This document shows, in pieces, positions 43,664 to 55,100 of a DNA stretch of 64,000 nt. The stretch lies in assembly GCA_033725935.1 (NCBI GenBank), contig MU867068.1:804501-868500 (forward strand). Reading direction: 5' to 3'. The position numbers and the translations under genes were made by a program. Source of the stretch: Cladorrhinum sp. PSN259. Taxonomy: Eukaryota; Ascomycota; Sordariomycetes; Sordariales; Podosporaceae. The notes under the pieces are model-generated. The model was given only the letters and a program-made list of their open reading frames with translations, was not told where the DNA came from and searched no databases. Every line of letters begins with the position of its first letter. Within the stretch, counting starts at the first letter, position 1.

Positions 43664-44301
43664 TCATGAAATCTTTTCTGATTTAACAACATTTCCCAAT
43701 TGCGCATGAGTAACGTCAAGAACCAGAGTCCTCATCTTATCCTTCGGGTCCACGGTGGAGCGGTAAACTCTTTGATACAATCGATAAAACGTTCATTAAC
43801 CCAGAGTCTGTCTAACAGTGTTTGTAGCCTTTTAAGCCCGTTACTCTTCATTCCATCGGACCCGAAGTAATCGGCCAAAGCATATACCACAACATGCTTC
43901 ATCAGCTCGTTATCGTCTGCTTACTGTCAGTACTTGGCTGATATACACTAAGTACAACCCACCTTCGGTGCTAAACACGTCAATGTCGTCAGGGTACGTT
44001 CCAGTATACATGTATCCGTAGACCCTCCAATACACATGCATACTACCTTGTGCGAAGGGAAATTCCTTCGTCTTCGCCCTCGACAAATTGCCCTAGCAAG
44101 GCTTTTTTGAAGTAGCTGCTTTGGCTTGAGTGAACAAGGCTACGGGCTCGCAAGCGAAGGTCTACAAGTCAAATAAGCACAGCCGAGTGATCTTCAATAT
44201 TAAACAAACTTAGTTGCAGGTTGTCTAAGCTTAGAAATATAAGATACCGGCCGTTCTCACTTGGAGACGCCTTCGGTAGGGACTGCTTTGAACTCGGCCA
44301 T
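43664..44301 (-). pseudogene. BTB/POZ-domain gene with nonsense codon and frameshift
   Basis: A BTB domain can be read on the minus strand: MAEFKAVPTEGVSK from ATG at 44301, then an intron, then DHSAVLI, an in-frame TGA at 44169-44171, and LVDLRLRARSLVHSSQSSYF with KKALLGQFVEGEDEG. After a stop near 44043 the frame shifts to VYGYMYTGTYPDDIDVFSTE, and a normal GTGGGT..AG intron leads to DDNELMKHVVVYALADYF and a C-terminal helical part ending at TGA 43664. Intact fungal BTB proteins have the same order (VLS.QS.YF ... YTG.Y ... H..VYALADKY). The TGA fits a CGA-to-TGA transition. Function is lost or the gene is very unusually spliced. Confidence 0.7.
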
Positions 44302-44845
44302 GCCCCGCTTGCTTGATGCTGACGACTTCTCTTCAGCCGAAGCCCTTCTTTCCAGGATACTCAGATCTTTTTAACAAAGAGTAAGTACCTACCGGCAAGT
44401 ATAGCCCATGCATGTAATGGCCTGTTGATCGGGTTGCAAGTCTCCTGTCATGCTTCCTGCGGTGTGTTTATTTGATTTGAAAGTGGGCTCACTGCTGGGT
44501 AGGTGTTTGGACTTGGAGTTGCAGCTCAGCCGCATGAGCCAAAACGAAGCGAGACATCCATGGTGTGTTGATTCGGCATCTGGTCGCCAGTTTCACTGCA
44601 GCCAGGACGAACAAACTGCAGGTTGACCAAGACCGGAAGCGATCTGCAGATTTCAGGCTGGATTAACTTACCAATGAGTCATAATGGGGATCGCCTAAGC
44701 AAGGGAGGCAGTTCCGGGAAAAGCCCGAACACTTGCATTTAAAAGTCTCGGATTCGCAATCGCTGACCCACGATAATAAAAGGCGGCATCTCCAAAAAAA
44801 AATCAATCCAAAAAAGAGTTTATTCACATCTAGAACAACAACAGA
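44302..44845. other. Intergenic: 5' of the VPS62-like gene
   Basis: No coding pattern. Contains the promoter of the VPS62-like gene; the A-rich stretch just before the ATG at 44846 is typical of fungal leaders. Confidence 0.5.
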
Positions 44846-46344
44846 ATGCACGCCTCCCGCAGACCCAAGCTCCACCAAATAGAAGAAAACAAACGCCAGC
44901 GCCGCTACCTCGATTTCTTCGTCACCGTCACCTCCCGCCACACTCCTATATGGAACGATGCTGGCAGCCGTGCCTATACCGACGGCGCCTTCTGGCTCGC
45001 TTGCCCCCAAGGCAACCCCCACATGCCACGGGATATGGAGCTCCGACCCCTGGGCGGCACCGTCACTAACCACTACGGGGATCTCAACAATACCTGGGGC
45101 ACCCTTCTTCTCGGTAGCGCTCGCAGTGGCCCTCAAGGCAGCAGCTGGGAGTCTTCAAGTCTCTGGGAGAGTCTGAGGGATGTTTCGGACAGGGTGCGGT
45201 TGGGGCCGCCGCCGGTGGCAGAGCCGGTGGATTACGAGCTTCTGTGGAGTGATACTGGGTCGGGTGCGAAGGAAGATGTGAGTGTTTGGAGGCCTGTGGC
45301 ACCGGACGGGTATGTCGCGTTGGGAGATGTAGCCTGGTCTGGAAAGTCTAGGCCGGCGCTGCGGGAGGTTTGGTGTTTGCGGGACGATCTTGTTGGGCAG
45401 GGGGTCTTTCGAGAGGTGCCGACGTGGACTACTGTGGGTTCGAAACTCTACATATATGGATGTCTGTTTGGTTGCTGACGTGTTGCATGCAATAGGAAGG
45501 ATTTGAGTTAAAAGCAGCGGCGGCTTCCTTCTGGGACGTGATTCCAGCTGCCGCCGGTAGCTACTTTCGGCCGGGGAGATCCGAGTCTACTAATTCCATC
45601 CCTACACACGCCAGCACATTCCGCTTCAGTAACGGCAGCTTCTCTAAGCCCGATAACAGCCTGGCCGTAGTCCCTCTCCTTTTTATCGAACCTACCATCA
45701 GGGACGAGGACGTTTCTGCCACAAATCTGACCTTCAACACTAACAGCCTCCCCAAAGAAAACTACAAATCTAAGACCGTCCGCATCAGGTCTATCACCCT
45801 ACCGTATACCGCCGCCACGGTAAGTCACCCCCTTCCCTCCTTTTCCGTTAGCCGACAGCCAGCTAACACGCCCCCTTAATATAAATAGGAAGGTAATGAC
45901 CCTACATGCCTTGCCAGTATTGACCCGTTCGTCGTCGTCTCTAAAACCACACACTGGCATCTTATCTGTAGGCAATTTAACGACACCCACTCCCCCGTCA
46001 GCATCACTATAATACGCCCCGGCAGTCTTAAAACAGTCAAGCCCTCCTCAAACACCAACATTGGTGTGCACCTCTCACTCGGAAGTAACGTGTTTACAAG
46101 ATGGGGCGTTTTATTAAACCATTTGGTTTCGTTTGAAAAGAAAAACACAAAACGCAAACATAAGAAGAGGCGCGTGAAAATGACTCAGGCGTGGGAGGTA
46201 CCGCCGAAGCACGTATCGCTTATTTGGGTGAAGGTGACGAAGATTCGGTGCCAGAGGAAAGCTGATGGGTCCGAGATTTCGGAGGCGTTAGCAGTTAAGG
46301 AGGAGATGGATATTGTAGATTTAGCGATACCTAGAGGATTTTAA
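44846..46344 (+). CDS. VPS62-like (DUF946-type) protein
   Basis: Three exons (44846-45433, 45496-45819, 45889-46344; introns 62 and 69 nt, all phase 0) give 455 aa beginning MHASRRPKLHQ. The central region has the family core: YELLWSDTGSGAKEDVSVW, RPVAPDGYVALGDVAW and LREVWCLRDDL, as in VPS62 and plant DUF946 proteins. Yeast Vps62 was named from a vacuolar sorting screen; the molecular activity is unknown. The fold is expected to be beta-rich. No signal peptide. The C-terminus is very basic (KKNTKRKHKKRR), which may be a nuclear-targeting or nucleic-acid-binding patch. Exon joins give GTG/GT..AG sites and an unbroken reading, so the gene looks intact. Confidence 0.8.
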
Positions 46345-46552
46345 TATTTTCAATCAGTTTATGTAGGTTTAAGTTTATTAACTGCTGTAGAAGCAACATC
46401 GCTACGGCCCACCCGATTCCTGACCCCACTGCCCCTTTTCGTTTGCCCACCTCAAGTCTGAAAACCATAACAAGCTCTCTAAATCTAAACCACAGATATT
46501 TCAAGGCCTTGGTAGCTCCCATCAGATCCCCAACGCTGATTAGATGGGAAAT
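46345..46552. other. Short convergent intergenic region
   Basis: About 208 bp between the 3' ends of the VPS62-like and methyltransferase genes. Nothing recognised. Confidence 0.4.
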
Positions 46553-47887
46553 TTATTCCCCGGTCCACTCCGCCTCAATGAACGACATGGCGCTTCCCTC
46601 AGGCTTCCACACGCGATTGACCTTGAACCTCGAATCGACGTCCGCAAAGATATACGTCCAATCATCAGCCTCTCTCACCCGAGCATTAACAGCAATCAGC
46701 GAAATCAGATCCATAGTCCGACATGATCTCTCCTCCAGGTACCCAGCCGTCCCGGGTTCAGGCATCGACCCTTCAATAATCACCACCTTGGCTCCATTCT
46801 TCATTGCCGGAACCAGCGCCTTGAGAATCCTGATGCAGTACTTGTCCGAAAACCCGTGAAATATCATCCTGAAGAAGTAGACGTCCGCCCCAACTTCTGG
46901 CTGCGGCTCAAAGAAATCGTGAGTCGTCAGTTCCACCCTCCCCTTCAACTCCTCTGGAACCCCCTTCCCGATGGTTTCTGGGGTCCTCATCCCGGCATGG
47001 TCCTGAACCACGAACCTCAGACTCGGAAACTTTTCAGCTATAGCAAAGGATATATAACCCTGGTTCCCTCCCACGTCGACTACTTTGGCCCCCTCCTCCC
47101 CCTTGTCCTTGTTATCAGGTAGATCCCCCCAGGGGTATCCCTCAATGACGTGCTTAAGGTCGTACCCGGCTGCGTTACCGTGGGCCTGAACAGCGAGGTT
47201 GTACCGGTTCGCTCTGACGGGATCCGAGTGGACCCAATCGAAAAAGGGCTCGGCGTGGCCATAAGCTAGATTAACCCCTGTCTGGGAGGATTCGTCGCTT
47301 GCGGGCCATTTTCTCATCGCGTCGACTGTTAAGGCTGTTGGGAGCCACAAGTCACCTGCAAAAAGGCCCGTCCAGTTCTTGACAAGTTCGTCTTGGAGGA
47401 GCAACAGGCTGGAGCGGGTGTGAGCGACGTATCCCTTTGTGGGTTCGCAAAAGATCCGGTTGGTCATTGCGTGACGGAGAAGGCGACGGACATTCGTGAC
47501 TTGGAGGGGGATGTTGTTATTTGTAGCAGATATTCTGGCGGTGAGATCAGAAAAGGAGATGGGGTTGTCCAGGGGCACGCAGGCTGGGACGTTGAATTCC
47601 CAGATGAAGCGGAGGGGAAGGGTGTTGGTGAGGTCCCAGACGAGGTCGCGGAGGGATTGTTTGGGGCCCAGGGTTAGGTCGTAGAGCTCTTTGGTGGCGG
47701 ATGCCAGGTCGAGACGGGCTTTGAAGGGGATGGTTTCCTCTAGAGGAATGGGGAGCTCGGCAAGGCCTGCGGGGTCGAACGAGGTTGCTGGGAGGGATTT
47801 GGAGGTAAGGTATTCGGTGATGATGGAGGTGTTTTTGGAGATCTCGTTTGCGAGGAAGGTGAGGCGGGTTACAGTGGGGTGTGCCAT
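46553..47887 (-). CDS. Family-2 O-methyltransferase (SAM-dependent)
   Basis: An intronless 444-aa frame from ATG at 47887 (MAHPTVTRLTFLAN). The N-terminal half is the winged-helix dimerisation part, with LPLRFIWEFNVPACVP and VTNVRRLLRHAMTNRIFCEP. The SAM site DVGGNQG lies at 271-277, followed by FVVQDHAGM. The catalytic His is kept at about 344 (MIFHGFSDKY). The end carries VREADDWTYIFADVDSRFKV. Enzymes of this family methylate phenolic hydroxyls on secondary metabolites. There is no polyketide synthase or peptide synthetase in the window, so a biosynthetic cluster is not supported. The substrate is unknown. Confidence 0.93.
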   Translation of the reverse strand: MAHPTVTRLTFLANEISKNTSIITEYLTSKSLPATSFDPAGLAELPIPLEETIPFKARLDLASATKELYDLTLGPKQSLRDLVWDLTNTLPLRFIWEFNVPACVPLDNPISFSDLTARISATNNNIPLQVTNVRRLLRHAMTNRIFCEPTKGYVAHTRSSLLLLQDELVKNWTGLFAGDLWLPTALTVDAMRKWPASDESSQTGVNLAYGHAEPFFDWVHSDPVRANRYNLAVQAHGNAAGYDLKHVIEGYPWGDLPDNKDKGEEGAKVVDVGGNQGYISFAIAEKFPSLRFVVQDHAGMRTPETIGKGVPEELKGRVELTTHDFFEPQPEVGADVYFFRMIFHGFSDKYCIRILKALVPAMKNGAKVVIIEGSMPEPGTAGYLEERSCRTMDLISLIAVNARVREADDWTYIFADVDSRFKVNRVWKPEGSAMSFIEAEWTGE

Positions 47888-48920
47888 GGTGTCTGATGTG
47901 GATTCTTAAGATGTGTGTTTTGAGCTTGATACTGAGCCTGTTGGGAGAAGATGGACTTTCCTCTTTTACTGTCAGATAATAGAATATATGTTGGCGAGGA
48001 ACAGCCCCCATCTATATACCCATGGTATTCTACCCCTCCGAACCAAGAACGGCATAGCCTTCCTGCGGAGTCGGACGGTTTCACACAACATGTAGCTGTT
48101 GGACTGGGAAAGAGCACGTTGGGTGTTGATAAAAATGATTTAATTGGCCACGTCATTCTTTGGCTGGTCCGCTATCCTCCTTCCTCCCCTCCATCCTCGG
48201 AGGTGCACCCTCCCAGCTCTCAACCACCTCGGGAATTGGCGCCACGGCACTTCTGGTGTAGATATGTTCGGCCCCCCTTTTGTTTAATCCTTAGATTGCG
48301 CCAGCTTACGACTCGCATCTTGTCTGCAAAGTATCGGAAGGATGTAATAGAGATGGTCTGAAAGGGGGTCGGAATTGAGATTGAAGAATGGGGAGGTAAA
48401 CAAGACGCCTGAGGGGGAGCATTGTTACGATTATTCCTTTGTTAAGTAGGGATCCGTAGGCTTCGCTAAGTAGATAAGCAGAAATTTCCCATGGTGTCTT
48501 CAGGTTTCTGCCTGTTTCTAGCCTTTCCGATTGCGGGCAGCGAGCCGGTTTATGCCAACCTGCGGCGCGGCGCGGGACACACTCAATATGCGGGGTAATA
48601 AGTTCTTAGTCTGTCTTCGTCTTTCGTTATAAAGACGCACATGGCAGCCACATGTAAACGGCTGCTTATAAGAGGGTCGTCTTTGACGGACTGCTGTGCA
48701 ATATCAGCGGTAGCACTGTTAGTGCGGCACATAACTGGTCCTTCCAGTACAGCGCAGTAGGCCACAACCACGTTGATCGCACCATCTCTTCGCTGGTATT
48801 AACCTTCAATTGAAGCTTCGATTAGGGCCGTGAGGGCATCCACCAATGTCTTCTAAGCAGGGTGCATTGGGCAGTTAGTGGCGTCGACCGTAGGTCCTCA
48901 ACCAAGCTAAGGCCGTTGAG
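47888..48920. other. Intergenic: 5' of the methyltransferase gene
   Basis: About 1 kb with no recognised coding sequence; holds the methyltransferase promoter and the 3' flank of the DUF3435 relic. Confidence 0.5.
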
Positions 48921-51602
48921 TTAGGCCTCGATGTCGACTACGCCTTGTTTATCGGTCCACTCGTCCCTGATCTCCTGTTTAAGTGCTCGCTTGAGCCTCT
49001 GATTCTTACTCCGGAGCTTGCGAACCCCATCCTGATACTCGCCTATGGCCCCGCGCGAGCGCTTTCGTCGCTGACGGAGTTCCTCGATGTGACGGGCCAG
49101 CTGTTTAATGATGGGGTGGAGATTAATGGATGCGGCTTGGTCGTCCATCAGATCTACAGGACGCGGTTTGCTGATGGAATGGCTAATGCTGCAGGATGCC
49201 TGTACCAAAGCATCATGCGGCTTCAGTCTACGAATAATTGCATATGGGTCTCCTATAATTTGACGCCCGAGGTAGTGACTTTGGAACAGAGTCGAGTTTG
49301 CGTGGTCTAGCATAAGGTTCTTGGTCGCGTCGCTTACCTCATCTGTCAGACCATTAGCTAGCAGTTTTCTCAAGGTGGCGAAAGACAAAACTTACTGCTC
49401 CTATCAAACACGTTACCGGGATTATACCGCAAATTATACGGGATTGTCGGCACTTCCATCCCTGCAATCTCACCACACCTTTTAGTCCAGCCTGCCATCA
49501 TCCCGTAGCTGATGAACTCGTTTAACGATATCTCGTAGCTAACCAGTATCTTAATAGCTAGGCGGAAAATGTAGACCCCCTTTATGCTGATCTTTAGCGG
49601 CATAGGTAGTTCCTGTTCGCCTGCGTGGATATTAAGTTAGGTTAGCCTCTCAGGGCAAGTCAACTTAGCTGTACAAAGGGGGTCTAGGGAGCTGGTCAGG
49701 ATGCGACAGAGCTTATAGTTTTTATCAAACGCTTAAGCCTCATTTATATAACTAACTGAAAATGCAAATTCTTACTAGGTAGCCCACGAAGCCCTTACTT
49801 ACTCCGAAACTACTCCGAAATCTCCCAATACGGCTCTATTATTTAACTTTTTAAAAGCTACATTCCCGAATTACCGAGTCATTCATACACCATTCATATT
49901 GATAAGCCGCTTAAACTTTGGCTAGGAAGGAACCGTGTGGAGGTTATTAGCGATTATTTCTAAATGCTCAAACTTATCGCGCTTATACCCGTTTATAGGC
50001 AGCTCCCGAGACCCCCCCTGGGGCGGCTAAGAAACTTAGCGCCTTAAAGGCCCGATACCGGAAGAGAATACCGAGGAGGAAGGTTTGAATACTAAGAGTC
50101 AGGGATGGGTCGAATAGGACTTCGGGGATCGTCACGGTTTTCGCATCTTTACTACTAAGATACGTCTTCGTGAACTCCAGGGTGAACCCGGTCAAGATCT
50201 TGTGTGGACGCTATCAGGATCTCGGGATAATACCACACGGATCTCTTCAAAGCAGAGGAAAAGGACTGAGGTAGGACGAGCACCGGTTGGGGCGAGCAAG
50301 AGACGCAAAGAATTCGGAGCTCCCCTAGGCCAAATGACTTCTTGTTGGTGCGTAGCTCAACACTTGCACCCGACACCGTGCGACTAGAACCCACACTGAG
50401 CCACAGGCATGCCAAGCAGTCCTGAGAACCTACCAATGCAGTGTTGCCGCCCTGGCACACACGTCTTGGAGGAATGGTTGGATATGGATAAAAGGACTGA
50501 CCCAGAAAGGTTACAGTAAGGCATCAGAAGGACGGAGGCACAGCCGCAGGAAGCGCCGGGCTCGGAGGGAGGTCTCTGACCAAGGCCACAGAGCCGGACT
50601 GTATGAATAGAGCCCACAGGTCCCAACCAGACTGAAAGGAACAAGGACTTTTGAGGTTATAACAGATTATTATACTGAATTGAACTATCTGTTCCAAGCC
50701 GTATACATGCCCCTTGTCACAACCTGCTCCTTAAGGTTGTCGATTGCCATGCACCTATTCTCGCGTTTCTGGTCACTTAGGCGGTACTTTTTAGCAAGAA
50801 GTTTGAGAACTTGTAGGTGTTAGCCAGGGTGCAACCTGTAAACTATGGCAGCGGGCCTACCCTGTGCATTTTCCGGTTCAATTTGGCATCGAACTTCTCC
50901 CCCGGTAGCCCTCTTGTGGACGAGCCGATATACCTTAGGTCCCGATAGAGCTGCTCTTAGTCGTTCCCCTCTTCTTCCTCCCATCCTTACCAGTTCTCTG
51001 GCTCAGTAGCCAGTCGAAGAAGGAGTTTAAGAACGCGAGAGTGATAGACTCAAAGGCCCTTTGGGGGTCCTACTTAATGAACGCACAATACCTGTAGCTT
51101 ATTAGCCTAATCTGAAGTGGTAGCAGCCTAGGTCGCTTAACATACTGATTCCAGAGATCCCTGCCTCTATTACATCAAGGAGCATTGTACTCCCCGCACT
51201 CTAGTCTTGACCGTCGAAGGCCGACTCCTTGAACTCATGTATGCCTCTAATATAGTATTCTGGTCCATACAGGTTTCCCTCAAAGAACTTTGCCGCATCT
51301 TCTACGTCGATATAGTTTATGTCGATGTAATCACTATCCGATAGATCGGTCTTATACTCATTATTATTAGCCTCGACGTCGAACACTTCGTCATCATCCT
51401 CGTTCGACGAAGATTCGCCGTCCGACCAATTCGAACCGTCAAAGTACTTATATAAGTCGTCCTGCCGGACGAGGCGGCGCGTTATATTTTGGTAATCTTG
51501 AACTTGAAGAATACGGCTAGCGTCACCATAATAAGAAGGCGACAGAGAGATGGAATAACTGTTGGTGGTTCTGGACCGGCGGCAGGTAGGTGGCTCCAGC
51601 AA
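48921..51602 (-). pseudogene. Relic of a DUF3435 tyrosine recombinase (captain-related family)
   Basis: Pieces of one DUF3435 protein occur in the right order on the minus strand. From 51602: PEYYIRGIHEFKESAFDGQD, a TAG, then SAGSTMLLDVIEA. Near 51050: FESITLAFLNSFFDW with GKDGRKKRG. Near 50780: VLKLLAKKYRLSDQKREN. Near 50180: GFTLEFTKTYLSSKD and VLFDPSLTLS. Near 49590: MPLKISIKGVYIF and YNLRYNPGN. Near 49300: LMLDHANSTLFQSHYLGR, which holds the His and the tyrosine of the recombinase end. The C-terminus is RSKNQRLKRALKQE. Frames are broken by several stops and about 70 residues are missing near 50200-50720. DUF3435 includes the captain integrases of Starship elements. Confidence 0.8.
50199..50721 (-). 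mobile_element. Possible solo LTR replacing part of the DUF3435 relic
   Basis: Where the DUF3435 reading breaks, a ~520-bp segment of different composition intervenes. On the minus strand it begins TGTGACAAGG and ends CCACACA, the TG...CA form of an LTR. A clear target duplication was not found, and host sequence is missing at the site, so the boundaries are uncertain. Confidence 0.35.
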
Positions 51603-52121
51603 TACCGGGATCGCTTCAGAGAGAGCTTTACGATAGTGTAGAGCAAGCGCTTCGAATTACCGGAGGCGCGCGAGCGCGGACACTTGAAGGCTGAGATGGG
51701 GGCTATTTTCGACTGCTGCCCTGGAGCCGGGAACCCGGAAGCAAAAAACAGAGGTCGCGATTATGGCTCAAGAATTTCTGGTGGTGGGGTGCAGTACAAC
51801 GTACCTGGAGGTGTGTTAAGACAACCCTGTTTCGGGGCGCAGCCGGGCGCTTGGCGCAAAAACATCATGGGTCGAAACGGGATGTGTGCTGGCGGTAGGC
51901 CTCGGTGCGTCTTGCGTTTGGCGCCTCTGTCGGCCAGTGTCACCCATCGACCCCGCTGGCAGCGTCGAGATGGTTGGTAGTAAATGTTCAGCAACAAGTG
52001 GAAACATTGCCACCCATCTTCCCCCATACCTTATTCACATTCTCCCGTTGTCTGTTTGCACAACTAGGCTCCGCGGCCACCTCCCTCCAGATCTCTTGAA
52101 CTCTACTGTTCTCGTTATGAG
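51603..52121. other. Intergenic: 5' of the DUF3638 gene
   Basis: About 520 bp between the DUF3435 relic and the giant ATPase gene. Contains the promoter of the latter; nothing else recognised. Confidence 0.5.
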
Positions 52122-55100
52122 ATGACGTTCAAGGCGTCGGATGAGAGTCCTAGTGGGCTAAAGTACGCGATCAATCATGTCTTTCTGCCGCCTCGCCTCC
52201 CGCAAGCAGACGATGCCAGTCTCGAAAATGAACTCTTCTTGGCGAAGTCGCTTTACGAATCTTTGCTCGGATTCAGCAAGCTAGAACCAGCCTCATCGGA
52301 GGCCTTGAACCAGGCTCTCAACATGGTGGGGCACTTTTCCGAAGCAGAGCATATCACACCCGTCATAATAAGGGCTATGATCTGTGACCTGAGCAATGGA
52401 GGTAAGCACCCGAGCCGCACGCACCCTGGAGTCTCGGGACAACATACCTAACCTAGCTTTCTCGCCAATAGATCACATCGTATTTTATCTCCGCGCCCAA
52501 AATGCTGCCCTCTTCGTCACAAGGAAGGCAGACGACATCCTCTTTGAGGCATTCGAGCTGCTGCCACCGAATAGTAGCGTCATGTCTTGCAGGGGCTCCC
52601 TGCTTCGAGAGTTTCCAGAATGTGCCGCTCTGGTAAAACTACGCGTGGTCAGCAGCGAGGCTTTCTTATCAGTCTTCATCGAAGTCATGACGAAATTGGA
52701 GCTCAACATAGCGCCCAACGCACAGCCAAAGGCCAAAAAGGGAGGAGTGGAACACGCGGAGGAGCGAGATACCATGCCCCCGTTTCTTGTCACTGGCATG
52801 CTGATGGACGTCTTGGCTGGTCTGGGCTGCCGTGTCCAACCCAGTCGCTATATCAAGCGGAGCCGGGAGCAGGTCGACTGGTCGAACACTCGTCTACCCT
52901 TTCATCGGTCCCCTGTTTGGCTTCTGCTTCGGGTGTCCCTCCGCCTAGCCTTGGAGCATGGTCAAATCCTCTCAAATGAATGGTCATCGCAAGGAGTCCT
53001 GTACAAAGCTCTTCTCGCGTTCCATCATTGCCGACTGTTGCAAGACGCCACTCGGCGCGGATTCGGAAGCGAGGTGCTCTATTGTATGGGTGCCAAGTTA
53101 GCACGTCGAGTTTTAAAACTTGATCCCCCCTGCCAACGTCCCTGGCTCCGGGAAGCAATGACCGCGGTCGAGGCAGCCAGGGTCGTGCTGCAAGAGAGAT
53201 GGGAAAAGGTTAAGGAAAGCGACAATACACAATTGCCCCTCGAGCGCTTGTCTTCTCTCTCGCTAGATGACGATTGCCAGCTTCGTTTGCGCAATCTTCG
53301 AGACTACATGTCCTGGATGGAATCGAGAGCCCCTGCCGGGCGAGCCAAGGTTGGGCCTGGCGACCCAACCGCATTCTATACCCTGCCGTCGATGACTCTA
53401 CCTACTACTCAGTCTCTCGCATCTCGGAGCCATGGCGTTCAAAACTTTGAGCTCCTAGAGTTTGAGGACTGGGTGGACTGTAACTTGGGGCCTTGGTTGA
53501 AACGCTGCCAAGACACTATCTCTAGTCAAGCCAGCTCTGGACACATGCAAGCGGAAGCCCAAGTCGATCAGCTCCATGATCTGATCTTCACCTACTACAA
53601 GAGAGCAAGCAAGTCCTACCAGGATATTCCCGAGGCCTTTTCGACGATGTTTCTGACCATCATGGAGTTGTGGGTCGCACTCGACGATATCGGAGGACGC
53701 GCCGTCAAGCTGCTTTTGAATTATCACCCGGGGCTAACACCCGATCTGCTCCAGCCACTGCTTCTAAGTACGAAGCGGCAGATGGAACGTCTCCAGGCGG
53801 TTGAGCAATACCTCGTGTGCCGGCAGCAGAGAGCAGGTGGAAGGTACCCTTCGGCCTTCTCCAACTTCGGCGATCCTTATTCCTTGGCAGTTCGATATTT
53901 CCAAAGCTCGCGTTCACACCAAGCTTTACTCGAGGAAATCACGGCCAAGGCTGAACGAGACAAGGCGGCCAAGATTCGCGAGTATGAGGAAATGCGAGAC
54001 CTTCACGACAGCCGCGTCCGAGAGCGTGATAGGATGGATCACAACGACATCAGGGATCGATGGGGAGACATGACTCATGAGCCCTACGCTTGCCATCGCT
54101 GCTGGTTGGATGGCCAGATCAGGTCAATGCGGATTGACGTTTTTGAGTGGCCACTTCCAGCGGATGACAACCACGCCATGGCCACCGTCTTCGAGATCGA
54201 TGTCGACAAGACTGTCCGGCTCTGGCGCAGTGCGACCATGGAGCTGCTCACAAAAGTCTTCAGGGGACAGGCGGTCAAGAGAGAGAGCACGAACCTATGG
54301 TGGGCTGGCTCCCATTCTGGTCTCCAACAGTTTGTGCGCTGCAGGAGTCGCCTTTATCCAGCAAGTCATGTCAAGCGGACCGACGAGTCGCACTACGGCG
54401 ATCAGCACATCAGCCAGGCTACGCGGCAGACCGTTTGTGTTGAGCATGGTACTTCATATAGTTACTATGATGAAGATCTCTCTATCCAGCCGGAGACTGC
54501 AGCGTGGGCATCTGGCTCGAGAGTGCCACCCGATTGCTCCTATGCGCGACCTGGGCTGTTCGAGGACTGGGTCCGCTCCACAAGACACACCTCCAACGAA
54601 GTCATCGCAGCACAATGGAGCTGTCCCGGGGATATGTCGCTCGAAGAGTTTCGGGCCGTCGGAAATCTTCGATCCGGTGCTGGATTGCAGTGGGCGAATA
54701 TTCTCTGCCAGTTGGTCATACCAGCGATCGATCTCAACAAGGAACTGTGTCATGACCTCATCATGCAAGCTTGTCTTGAGGCCGGCGCTCCAGGAGCTAG
54801 TAGAAATGTCCTCCGGATGGCACATGCTGATGCAGGATGTGAACGATACGCCGGAAAGGCCATCAAGGCTCTGCGGGAAGCACTCCTTCGAGTCCAAGCT
54901 AGCTGGCGGAATGAGACTACCCTCTGCCTCATCGCACGCTTGAGCGCGCGCTTATTTTCTCTTTCGCCCTCCAAGGGCATCTCAGATGAAATCCTTGGGC
55001 TCTTGGCCGCCATTCGAAAGGTATCCATTGGCTGGGTCCAGGAGCTCGTCCGGAAGCTTGACGACTCGGAGAACGTCTCAGCTTCTCACCGAGATTCGTT

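Noticed and set aside
46553..47887. Secondary-metabolite gene cluster around the O-methyltransferase
   Set aside because: No polyketide synthase, peptide synthetase, terpene cyclase or P450 in the window.
52587..54943. Several 100-290-codon frames inside the giant DUF3638 gene
   Set aside because: Alternative-frame shadows of an unbroken 2600-codon exon.
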